Source: an uncultured Bacteroidales bacterium (GTDB taxonomy: Bacteria; Bacteroidota; Bacteroidia; Bacteroidales; Paludibacteraceae). From it: a stretch of 64,000 nucleotides of DNA. The notes beneath the pieces were generated by a model. It searched no databases, had not been told where the DNA came from, and saw only the letters and a list, made by a program, of their open reading frames with translations. Each line of letters starts with the position of its first letter. Position 1 is the stretch's first letter. Position numbers and translations under genes: made by a program. This document shows positions 15,663 to 22,982 of the stretch, piece after piece. The stretch lies in NCBI GenBank assembly GCA_900317745.1, contig ONHW01000004.1, forward strand, positions 52,665 through 116,664, in the 5' to 3' direction.

Positions 15663-16556
15663 TTAGGGGAGAATGGCGTTGAAGATGAGCATGTCTGCCA
15701 AGGCGGGAGCGGTCAAGCCGTAACCGGCAAGAGTGGTGCGGTCGAATTCATCCCACTGCGCAGGCTCGCAGGAATCCTGAGGGTCAGATTCGAACAGACC
15801 ATAAACGGTTGAACCACTGCCACTCATGGCGGCATACACGGCACCGGCGTTCAGCAGGCTCTGTTTGATAGCCTCCAACTCGGGGTGTAAGGGGAAAACG
15901 GTTCGCTCAAAGTCGTTGAAGATAATATCCGCATGGCGCACTAGATCGATAGGTGCAATACCGCTTCGTACGAGGGCAGCCAACGAGGGTTGGTCGGCGG
16001 AGAGGCGGATACCTGCGTACGCCTCGCGTGTGCTGATATGAACGTCGGGCTTGAGCATGATCAGACGAAAACCTCCGAGTGAGAACGGGACAGGTGTAAG
16101 CCGTTCGCCAATGCCCTCTGCCAGACAGGGTGTGTTGTAGATGAAGAACGCACAATCCGCACCCAGCGGTGCCACCTCGGCAGCCAGTTGCTGCTGCGTC
16201 AACCCCAACTCAAACAACTCGTTGAGCGCGATAGCCATGTGTGCCGCGTCGCTTGAGCCGCCACCCAGACCTGCACCGAACGGGATACGTTTGGTGAAGC
16301 GGATATCCACATTGCCGATCTGCGGGTAGTGCGCCTGCATGCGGCGGAAACACTTGATAATCAGGTTGTCGTCCGTCGGGCAGTCAACCACCAAACCTGA
16401 TTGCGTGATGCGGAACTGTTTGGAAGGTATAACCTCCAGGATATCCGACAGACCTTTCACGGGGTAGAAGATTGTTTCCAGGTCGTGGTAGCCGTCGGCG
16501 CGCTTGCTGATTACGCGCAGGCCAATGTTAATCTTGCAGTTGGGGTACAATAACAT
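15663..16556 (-). CDS. ispE: 4-diphosphocytidyl-2-C-methyl-D-erythritol kinase
   Basis: The GHMP kinase of the MEP pathway; it phosphorylates CDP-methylerythritol on the way to isopentenyl diphosphate. Substrate residues are near the N-terminus (PNCKINIGLRVISKRADGYHDLETIF) and the ATP-binding loop is PFGAGLGGGSSDAA around residue 95. The C-terminal MSGSGSTVYGLFES motif completes the fold. About 45 residues follow that motif (DPQDSCEPAQWDEFDRT...), somewhat more than usual. The start at MLLYPNCKIN suits the family. Cytoplasmic; downstream of trmN6 with an intervening repeat-filled spacer. Confidence 0.95.
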   Translation of the reverse strand: MLLYPNCKINIGLRVISKRADGYHDLETIFYPVKGLSDILEVIPSKQFRITQSGLVVDCPTDDNLIIKCFRRMQAHYPQIGNVDIRFTKRIPFGAGLGGGSSDAAHMAIALNELFELGLTQQQLAAEVAPLGADCAFFIYNTPCLAEGIGERLTPVPFSLGGFRLIMLKPDVHISTREAYAGIRLSADQPSLAALVRSGIAPIDLVRHADIIFNDFERTVFPLHPELEAIKQSLLNAGAVYAAMSGSGSTVYGLFESDPQDSCEPAQWDEFDRTTLAGYGLTAPALADMLIFNAILP

Positions 16557-16559
16557 GAT

Positions 16560-16606
16560 ATTTACGATTTAATCATTTACGATTTACGATTTGCGATTTA
16601 CGATTT
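16560..16606. repeat. ATTTACG tandem repeat before ispE
   Basis: Five to six imperfect ATTTACG / ATTTGCG units occupy the 56-bp spacer between trmN6 and ispE. The same unit is present between korA and korB. Confidence 0.75.
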
Positions 16607-16612
16607 GGCTAT

Positions 16613-17395
16613 TTAGAGGTAGAAGTCGCGAGTGAGTTGTTGGTATTCGGGGCTACGCGGAGCGTCTGTGCTCTCGAGGGTGAGGTGATCTGTGCGGATG
16701 TCACGGATGTCACGGATGCAATGTTGCCAGGCAAGTAGTACGCGTTTGGCTGGTCTGCCGGGCTTGGGGTGGACGTAGCAACGGTGCGTACATGATAAGC
16801 CGTGTTGCATGGCGAGGGCTTGCAGTTCGGGTTCCGCCTCAGCAGGTACGATGAGCGCCAGTATGCCGTTGGGCGCTAACAAGCGTGTGCTGCATGCGAT
16901 GAGTTCGCCGAACGGCAGTGTGTCGTTGTGCCGGGCCGTGCAACGCGCTGCGTCAGGGTTCTTGAGGCTGTCAACGAAGTATGGCGGATTGCTCAGTATG
17001 AGATTATAGACCGCCTTCGGCTGATTGACCGCTGCGCTGACAGAAGAGAGTCCGCCTTCAGCAGACAGACTATTGTTTGCTAACTGTTGTAGCGGACAAT
17101 GCGTGGCGTGGAGACGTTCTGCCCACGGTGAGGCGGCGAAGTTTGCCGCTGCCTGTTCGCAGGCTTGTTGGTCGATGTCTATTGCGTCAATCTGTGCTTC
17201 GGGGCATCGCTGCGCCAGCATGAGTGCAATCAGTCCCGAGCCCGTACCGATGTCAAGAATCCTGCATGCAGATGGTTGAGTGCTGACGGCAGGTACCGGC
17301 GCCCACGCGCCGAGAAGCACGCCATCGGTGCCGACCTTCATAGCACAACGATCGTGCCTAACGAAGAACTGCTTGAACTGAAATCCCGTGCTCAT
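16613..17395 (-). CDS. trmN6: tRNA1(Val) adenine-37 N6-methyltransferase with an in-frame insert
   Basis: A 260-residue SAM-dependent methyltransferase. It starts MSTGFQFKQFFVRHDRCAMKVGTDGVLLGAW, as in TrmN6/YfiC. SAM motif I is ILDIGTGSGLIALMLAQR; the catalytic NPPY is in ILSNPPYF. It should methylate A37 of tRNA1(Val). Between the DAIDI...HCPLQQL strand and the NPPY strand, residues about 108-123 (SLSAEGGLSSVSAAV) match neither neighbour. Their DNA (17028-17072) is a diverged copy of a repeat also found in the RND and giant secreted genes, so this looks like a tolerated coding insert in a surface loop. The start overlaps the 3' end of the upstream permease gene by 38 nt. Confidence 0.88.
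   Translation of the reverse strand: MSTGFQFKQFFVRHDRCAMKVGTDGVLLGAWAPVPAVSTQPSACRILDIGTGSGLIALMLAQRCPEAQIDAIDIDQQACEQAAANFAASPWAERLHATHCPLQQLANNSLSAEGGLSSVSAAVNQPKAVYNLILSNPPYFVDSLKNPDAARCTARHNDTLPFGELIACSTRLLAPNGILALIVPAEAEPELQALAMQHGLSCTHRCYVHPKPGRPAKRVLLAWQHCIRDIRDIRTDHLTLESTDAPRSPEYQQLTRDFYL
17028..17072 (-). repeat. Coding repeat (GGTCTGTC class) inside trmN6
   Basis: Read on the minus strand, this segment aligns with 49674-49718 over about 45 bases with roughly ten differences. Its plus strand begins with ACCGCTGCGCT, the 11-mer ending the non-coding units at 15274, 15582 and 50884. It keeps the reading frame. Confidence 0.6.
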
Positions 17396-18080
17396 GGTCG
17401 TGATCATGGTGGTGGAAGGTGTGGAAGCATAAAAATATACCCAAGGCGAGGAACAGAACGGCACAGATATACCTGAACCACTTCTCGAAGGTGTGCAGTT
17501 TGTTCGTCAGACTGCCTATGCTGACCGCGCTGTAACTTACGAGCCAGGCAATGAGCATGATAGGCAGACCGGTGCCCAAACCGAAGACAACAGGCAGAAC
17601 CCAGTTCCATGAAGCCGGCAAGGAAACGGTGATTTCAATCATCGTGATAAAATATACCAATCGGTGCGGGCAGAACGCAATGGCGAAGAATATACCCAGC
17701 ATGAACGACCATATCCAACTGCTCTCGCTGCCCACGCTCTGCAGCCACTTGCTCATACCGTGGTCGTGGTTGTGGTGGTGATGGCCGCTATACAGCAGCA
17801 CGCCGCCGCAGATAATCATAAACACGCCCAGTATAGGTTCGCTGTAGTGCTCGAGAATATGTTGTATGCCTTCCGTCTGTGCGCCCATGATAAACGGCAC
17901 AGACAGTAGCACGTAGGTTGCCAGTTTGCCCAGCACGAACATCAATCCGTTGAGCAAAACCTTGCGCCGGTTAGCCAACTCACGGTCGATATAACTGATA
18001 GCCGTGATACTCGTGAACAGGGTGCATGGGTCAAGTATAGTAAGTAATCCTAATAGTAAGGCAGTAAAAATAGCAGCCAT
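17358..18080 (-). CDS. CcdA/ArsG-like membrane permease with histidine-rich loops
   Basis: A 240-residue protein with six likely membrane helices. The first helix has LTILDPCTLFT and a later helix has AIAFCPHRLVY; paired 'xPC' and 'xCP' sites are typical of the CcdA/DsbD superfamily, which includes ArsG-type permeases. Two histidine-rich stretches are conspicuous: HHHHNHDHG in the middle loop and HHHDHDHEHG near the C-terminus. They suggest metal binding or metal transport. It could move electrons across the membrane or export a metal or metalloid; the sequence does not decide. It is transcribed from a promoter that overlaps the divergent kinase promoter at 18144-18181. Confidence 0.72.
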   Translation of the reverse strand: MAAIFTALLLGLLTILDPCTLFTSITAISYIDRELANRRKVLLNGLMFVLGKLATYVLLSVPFIMGAQTEGIQHILEHYSEPILGVFMIICGGVLLYSGHHHHNHDHGMSKWLQSVGSESSWIWSFMLGIFFAIAFCPHRLVYFITMIEITVSLPASWNWVLPVVFGLGTGLPIMLIAWLVSYSAVSIGSLTNKLHTFEKWFRYICAVLFLALGIFLCFHTFHHHDHDHEHGISVQAVLR

Positions 18081-18143
18081 ATATAAGTTAAATGTTGAAT
18101 GTTGAATGTTTAGCGACGAAAATTGAAATATTTATTCGATTTT

Positions 18144-18181
18144 GCTTGCAAAGTTACGATTTTTTTTGTAACTTTGCAAGC
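18144..18181. promoter_or_regulatory. Perfect inverted repeat carrying two overlapping divergent promoters
   Basis: GCTTGCAAAGTTAC (18144-18157) and GTAACTTTGCAAGC (18168-18181) are perfect inverted copies around GATTTTTTTT. Plus strand: TTG 18146-18148, 20 nt, TAACTTTG 18169-18176, driving the kinase at 18186. Minus strand: TTG 18179-18177, 20 nt, TAACTTTG 18156-18149, driving the permease at 18080. The two promoters occupy the same 34 bp, so only one polymerase can bind at a time. The plus transcript would have a leader of only a few bases. Confidence 0.82.
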
Positions 18182-18185
18182 GGAA

Positions 18186-20387
18186 ATGAAAAAACTGCTA
18201 AAAATAGTACGTTTTGTTGTGCTGATTGGCGTGTTGAGTGTGCTTTTTTGCGCATGTCACAGTCTGTCGGCTGACGGCAACAGGGTTCAGAAGACCCTTT
18301 TGAGCCGCCAGGCGGAGGTACAGACCCTGCTTGCACAACTCCAACCGTTGCTGGAGCAGCACAAGTTGGATTCGCTGCTGCCGCTCTCGCACGCGTACCC
18401 GGCAATCGTATTCTATGTATATGACAACAACGACCTGCTGTTCTGGTCGCACAACTGGCTGGTAGCCAACGGTCTGTATCGTGTGCGTTACGACGAGTGG
18501 TGGTTGGGGCGGTTCGATAATGCCATAGGCGTAGGCCGCTGGACAAAATGCGGTGATTACTCGGTGTGCACGATTATTCCGCTCAAGTTCCAGTTTGCGC
18601 AGTACAGCGAACGCCTGCCCAACGACTTTATTCCGCCGTTTGACGCCGACAACCGCTGGCTCATTCGCCGGCAGCGCGTGAACGAGGGCTGCTATGCAAT
18701 CATGGCGGATGACGGAACGTATCTGTTCTCGCTCGTGCCGCCGGAAATGGAGCAGGAGGAGCCTTTGCCTGCCTTGTCGCCGGATAGTTTCTCATATGGT
18801 ACACTATTCACCGAACCGCATCGCGGATTGTCGCGCTACCATCTGATGATAGGTATCGTGCTGCTGATCTGCCTGATTGTGATCACGGCGTTTGTGATCA
18901 ACCTATGGCGCAGTCACGGCATACGTAACATGAAAATGTACACCAAGGTGCAGTACCTGGTGGTGGCACTGGTGCTGGCAGGGTTCGTGTACGTGTTCTT
19001 TATGTCCACGTCCTACGTGCGCACGCATTATGAGCAACGCCAGCAGGCAATGCAGCAAGCCAAGGCGAGGTACATACAAGCCGTGCTGGAGGACCTGTAT
19101 TACTGGGATATCAACCTCTCCGCCCTGAACACCCGCGGTCTGAACACCGATCTTCGCGACCTGAGTTATACCTACGAGACGGATATACTTGTATATGACA
19201 CCCGCGGCAGGCTGGTAGGTTCATCTGTGCCGCAGTTGCTGGAGTCAGGATTGATATCGCCCGTTATTGCGCCCGAACCGTTTTTTACCGACAGCGTGGA
19301 CCGAATATGCTACGAGCAGATAGGCTCGGTGCCCTACCTGACAGCTTACACCACGTTCTACAACGGCAATCAGGTGGCTATAGGATACATAGCCGTGCCG
19401 TGCTACGTATCCTCGGCGCAGGTGGAGCAGGAGGTTGCGGAATATTTAGGCCGGTTTCTGCCTCCGTACATCTTCCTGCTTGTGCTGGCGTTCGTAATAG
19501 CCGTGTTTGTCACGCAGCGTTTGACGCGCAACATGCGAAACATGGCGGATACCATGCACCGCTTTCAACTCGGCAAGGATAACTATATCCGCTATGAGGG
19601 CAATGACGAGTTGGGCGAGCTGATCGGGCAGTACAACCTGATGGTTAAGCAGTTAGAGCAGTCCACGACGAAACTTGCACAATCGGAACGCGAGTCGGCT
19701 TGGCGAACCATGGCACGGCAGATTGCCCATGAGATCAACAACTCGCTGACCCCGATGAAACTATCTGTACAGCAGTTGCAGCGTATCAAGGGAACAGAAT
19801 ATTTCGACGAGCGTTTCGACCGCGCCTCACGCCTGCTACTCGAGCAGTTCGATGATCTGGGACGCATAGCCACCACCTTCTCCGATTTCGCGAAGATGCC
19901 AGAGGTCAAACCCTCGGAGGTGGACGTGGCGGAGAAACTGTTCTCGGCTGTTACGCTCATGCGCGTGAGTGACCCGGATATACCAATCCGATATGTCGGT
20001 CCGGAAAGCGGAGTGATGGCATACGCTGATGCCGAGCAGGTGGCGCACGTGTTCACGAATATCATCAAGAACGCCCTGCAGGCACTACACGGACACAAGG
20101 ATTCCGATATCATTGTTATGCTCAAACAGGCTGCTCCGGAAACAATGGTGCAACGCCGGTTGCCGGCTACCTACGCATGGGTGGAGATAAGCATATCAGA
20201 CAATGGTCCGGGAATACCGCAAAATATTCAAGATAAGATATTTATGCCTAACTTCACCACCAAATCCACAGGCATGGGTTTGGGGTTAGCCATCACCAAG
20301 AATATTGTGGATGGCAGCGAGGGTGTTATCACATTTGACACCTCGGCGAAGGGGACAACATTTTATGTATATTTCAAAAAACTATAA
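18186..20387 (+). CDS. NtrY-like sensor histidine kinase
   Basis: A 733-residue membrane kinase. The N-terminus (MKKLLKIVRFVVLIGVLSVLFCACHS) is a membrane anchor or lipoprotein-like signal. Further membrane helices lie around residues 220-240, 257-277 and 430-450, the last followed by a HAMP-like segment (MADTMHRFQLGKDNYIRYEGNDELGEL). The H-box ARQIAHEINNSLTPMKLSVQQL has H515; the kinase core continues with NIIKNALQAL, DNGPGIP and GMGLGLAITKNIV. The H-box and domain order match NtrY. No response regulator is adjacent. The start is only about ten bases after the promoter's -7 box. Confidence 0.9.
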   Translation: MKKLLKIVRFVVLIGVLSVLFCACHSLSADGNRVQKTLLSRQAEVQTLLAQLQPLLEQHKLDSLLPLSHAYPAIVFYVYDNNDLLFWSHNWLVANGLYRVRYDEWWLGRFDNAIGVGRWTKCGDYSVCTIIPLKFQFAQYSERLPNDFIPPFDADNRWLIRRQRVNEGCYAIMADDGTYLFSLVPPEMEQEEPLPALSPDSFSYGTLFTEPHRGLSRYHLMIGIVLLICLIVITAFVINLWRSHGIRNMKMYTKVQYLVVALVLAGFVYVFFMSTSYVRTHYEQRQQAMQQAKARYIQAVLEDLYYWDINLSALNTRGLNTDLRDLSYTYETDILVYDTRGRLVGSSVPQLLESGLISPVIAPEPFFTDSVDRICYEQIGSVPYLTAYTTFYNGNQVAIGYIAVPCYVSSAQVEQEVAEYLGRFLPPYIFLLVLAFVIAVFVTQRLTRNMRNMADTMHRFQLGKDNYIRYEGNDELGELIGQYNLMVKQLEQSTTKLAQSERESAWRTMARQIAHEINNSLTPMKLSVQQLQRIKGTEYFDERFDRASRLLLEQFDDLGRIATTFSDFAKMPEVKPSEVDVAEKLFSAVTLMRVSDPDIPIRYVGPESGVMAYADAEQVAHVFTNIIKNALQALHGHKDSDIIVMLKQAAPETMVQRRLPATYAWVEISISDNGPGIPQNIQDKIFMPNFTTKSTGMGLGLAITKNIVDGSEGVITFDTSAKGTTFYVYFKKL

Positions 20388-20414
20388 TCATTTTCAATCC
20401 AAACAATCAAACAA

Positions 20415-21758
20415 ATGAAAACACAAGAAATTATGCAGCGACTCGCTGCCAAGCACCCGGGCGAAGCCGAGTACTTACAAGCTGTACAGGAAGTGTTGGA
20501 GTCCATCGAAGAGACCTACAACCAACACCCTGAGTTCGAACGTGCGCAGATCATCGAGCGTATGGTTGAGCCCGATCGGATCTTTACGTTCCGTGTAACA
20601 TGGGTGGACGACGAAGGTAAGGTGCAGACCAACCTTGGCTACCGCGTACAGTTCAACAGCGCTATCGGTCCGTACAAAGGCGGATTGCGTTTCCACAAGG
20701 CTGTAACGCCTTCGATGCTTAAGTTTTTAGGCTTTGAGCAGACATTCAAGAATGCTCTGACAACCCTGCCTATGGGCGGTGCAAAGGGCGGTTCGGACTT
20801 CGATCCTGTAGGCAAGTCAGACGATGAGATCATGCGCTTCTGCCAGGCATTCATGCTCGAGCTTTGGCGTTGCATCGGTCCCGACCAGGATATACCTGCC
20901 GGTGACGTAGGTGTCGGAGGTCGTGAGATCGGCTTTCTGAACGGAATGTATCAGAAACTCGCCCGTGAGTACCACACCGGCGTGCTGACCGGCAAAGGTA
21001 TGACTTGGGGCGGTTCGATTTTGCGTCCTGAGGCAACAGGTTTCGGTGCACTGTACTTCACCCAGCACCTGCTGCACACCGCCGGCAAATCGATTGAAGG
21101 CAAGCGTGTCGCTATCTCGGGCTTCGGCAACGTAGCTTGGGGTGCTGCAACGAAAGCCAAACAACTCGGTGCCAAGGTTGTAGCCATCAGCGGTCCAGAC
21201 GGCGTTGTAGAGATACCTGACGGTATAACCGACGAGATGATTGATTACATGCTCGTTATGCGTGCATCGAACCGCAACAAGGTGGAAGATATGGCAACGA
21301 AGTTCCCGGGCAAGGTTCACTTTACCGAAGGCAAGAAAGCCTGGTCGATCAAGTGCGATATAGCTCTGCCGTGCGCGTTCCAGAACGAGTTGAGCGAGGA
21401 AGATGCCAAGGAGTTGAAAGCCAACGGCTGCTGGTGCTGCTGCGAGGTAAGTAACATGGGTTGCCAACCCGGTGCTATCCACTACTTCCAGCACAACGGT
21501 GTACTGTTTGCTCCGGGTAAGGCTGTCAATGCCGGTGGCGTGGCTACCTCAGGTCTGGAAATGACCCAGAACGCCGAGCACCTGAGCTGGAAAGCCGAGG
21601 AGGTGGACGAACGTCTGCACCATATCATGGAGTCGATCCACGAGCAGTGCGTGAAGTTCGGTACGCAGAAAGACGGAACGATTGATTATGTCAAGGGTGC
21701 CAACATTGCCGGCTTTATGAAAGTAGCAACGGCTATGTTGGAGCAGGGCATTATCTAA
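20415..21758 (+). CDS. gdhA: NADP-type glutamate dehydrogenase
   Basis: A 447-residue hexameric-type enzyme interconverting 2-oxoglutarate plus ammonia and glutamate, the main ammonium entry route in many gut Bacteroidetes. Substrate-binding YKGGLRFH and the catalytic lysine K124 in PMGGAKGGSDFDP are present. The Rossmann motif is SGFGNVAWGAATKAKQLGAKV near residue 235, and the length is typical of the bacterial NADP enzyme. It follows the kinase gene by 27 nt, so read-through is possible. The gene ends before two nested hairpins (21781-21866). Confidence 0.97.
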   Translation: MKTQEIMQRLAAKHPGEAEYLQAVQEVLESIEETYNQHPEFERAQIIERMVEPDRIFTFRVTWVDDEGKVQTNLGYRVQFNSAIGPYKGGLRFHKAVTPSMLKFLGFEQTFKNALTTLPMGGAKGGSDFDPVGKSDDEIMRFCQAFMLELWRCIGPDQDIPAGDVGVGGREIGFLNGMYQKLAREYHTGVLTGKGMTWGGSILRPEATGFGALYFTQHLLHTAGKSIEGKRVAISGFGNVAWGAATKAKQLGAKVVAISGPDGVVEIPDGITDEMIDYMLVMRASNRNKVEDMATKFPGKVHFTEGKKAWSIKCDIALPCAFQNELSEEDAKELKANGCWCCCEVSNMGCQPGAIHYFQHNGVLFAPGKAVNAGGVATSGLEMTQNAEHLSWKAEEVDERLHHIMESIHEQCVKFGTQKDGTIDYVKGANIAGFMKVATAMLEQGII

Positions 21759-21780
21759 ATTTTTCGTTTGATTTTGTCTC

Positions 21781-21866
21781 TCAGTAGCAACTTTTAGTTG
21801 CGCTGACAAGAAAAATCCCACAAAATGCATTTTTTCTGCCGGAAAATTTGCAAATGTGGGATTTTT
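21781..21866 (+). terminator. Tandem hairpins after gdhA, the second overlapping the next promoter
   Basis: First hairpin: GCAACT-TTT-AGTTGC (21787-21801) with a further TCAG/CTGA pairing, no T-tract. Second hairpin: AAAAATCCCACA (21811-21822) with TGTGGGATTTTT (21855-21866), followed by more T. The second is a plausible intrinsic terminator. Its loop contains the -33 box of the next promoter. Confidence 0.78.
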
Positions 21867-21878
21867 TTTGTACCTTTG
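21847..21878 (+). promoter_or_regulatory. Bacteroidetes-type promoter for the 21954 gene
   Basis: TTTG (21847-21850), 20 nt, TACCTTTG (21871-21878). The start codon at 21954 leaves a leader of about 70 nt. Confidence 0.85.
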
Positions 21879-21953
21879 TAGCGATTTATTGTGTGCGCGC
21901 GTACTTTGTGTGCCGTGTGTGCGCAGAAGCCTAACGAAAATAAAACAAGATTC

Positions 21954-22748
21954 ATGAATATATCTACTCGCTTCCGACTGTTGGTTCTGCTGCTTGCTCT
22001 GCCTCTGATGGTGTTTGCCGAGCAAGCCGTACAACATAAACTTGTGTTCCGCTCGGGTAGGGTGGTGACCGGTGAGATTGTGCTGCGTAATGAAGACGTG
22101 GTGATCATCAAGGACGGTTACGGCACGCGATTCCAGTTCCCTATGTCAGATATCGTAGAGATAACCGAACTAAAGGAAGAAGAGCCCGATCAGAAACCGA
22201 AGGAAGACCCGCAATCGCGCTCGGTGACCAACGTCAAGCGTACCTCGTTGGGAGTGCGTGTGGCAGGCGGTGTAGCGTGTCTGGACGGTTCGGTGACAGA
22301 CGCAGGCAAGGCGACCTTGGGCGGAGCTATTGCTGCGGATTTTCGTCTGGGTGCGAATAACCTCGGTGGCAAACATATCTTTTTGGGCGGCCAAGTAGGC
22401 TACCGCGCCTTGATGGCTGAAGGAAAGACGCTATCGATTATTCCCGTTGATGCAGTGATGGAGTTGCCTGTTATAACAGGTGCACACGCTCCGATGATCG
22501 GTGTCAACATAGGTTACGGCATAGGTGTGGGCGGCATACGCGGTGGCGTGAATGCCGGACTGACCCTGGCATATCGCTACCACTTCTCGCGTACAGGCTC
22601 GCTGCACATAGGTGTGGAAGCCGAGGTGCAACAACTTGCTGCCGCCAGCCACACGGTAGGTGTTCCGGATGAATCGTTGCAATCATTTCTCTCCACCGGC
22701 AGGCGAACGGCGGTTATGGGATTGCTGACGTTCGGAGTGTTGTTTTGA
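21954..22748 (+). CDS. Exported protein with SH3-like N-terminus and beta-barrel-like C-terminus
   Basis: A 264-residue protein. Signal peptide MNISTRFRLLVLLLALPLMVFAEQA. Residues 25-70 (HKLVFRSGRVVTGEIVLRNEDVVIIKDGYGTRFQF...DIVEI) look like a small beta-barrel of SH3/LSm type often found before a barrel in Bacteroidetes. From residue 95 on, alternating hydrophobic strands (LGVRVAGGVACL, AIAADFRLGAN, FLGGQVGYRAL, TLAYRYHFS, MGLLTFGVLF) end in an aromatic residue. This is consistent with an outer-membrane barrel of moderate size. I cannot assign a substrate. The start downstream of the promoter with its signal peptide is preferred over an upstream in-frame ATG at 21891. Confidence 0.7.
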   Translation: MNISTRFRLLVLLLALPLMVFAEQAVQHKLVFRSGRVVTGEIVLRNEDVVIIKDGYGTRFQFPMSDIVEITELKEEEPDQKPKEDPQSRSVTNVKRTSLGVRVAGGVACLDGSVTDAGKATLGGAIAADFRLGANNLGGKHIFLGGQVGYRALMAEGKTLSIIPVDAVMELPVITGAHAPMIGVNIGYGIGVGGIRGGVNAGLTLAYRYHFSRTGSLHIGVEAEVQQLAAASHTVGVPDESLQSFLSTGRRTAVMGLLTFGVLF

Positions 22749-22775
22749 CGGATGAGCAGGTGAATAGAAGGATTG

Positions 22776-22982
22776 ATGAAAAAGAACAGTTCCTCCGGCA
22801 AGTTTAAGAAGCAGCCGCGCAACCACAAAGTAACGGTTCTGCTCAACGATAGCGAGATGCGAACGATCACGCGCTATTGCGAACGGTATAAGTTCAGCAA
22901 CCGCTCGGAAATGGTGCGGCAGACATTGATGAAAACGATACTTAGGAAGTTTGACCAGGATAGTCCGACATTGTTTGACTGA
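22776..22982 (+). CDS. Small ribbon-helix-helix-like protein
   Basis: A 68-residue basic protein. The segment HKVTVLLNDSEMRTITRYCERYKFSNRSEMVRQTLMKTIL matches the strand-helix-turn-helix plan of ribbon-helix-helix DNA-binding proteins. The short family found in Bacteroidetes has the same 'Y C x R Y x x x N R S' centre. Its stop overlaps the antiporter start by one base (TGATG, 22980-22984). It may regulate, or simply be co-expressed with, that gene. A TTG three bases upstream (22773) is a possible alternative start. Confidence 0.72.
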   Translation: MKKNSSSGKFKKQPRNHKVTVLLNDSEMRTITRYCERYKFSNRSEMVRQTLMKTILRKFDQDSPTLFD

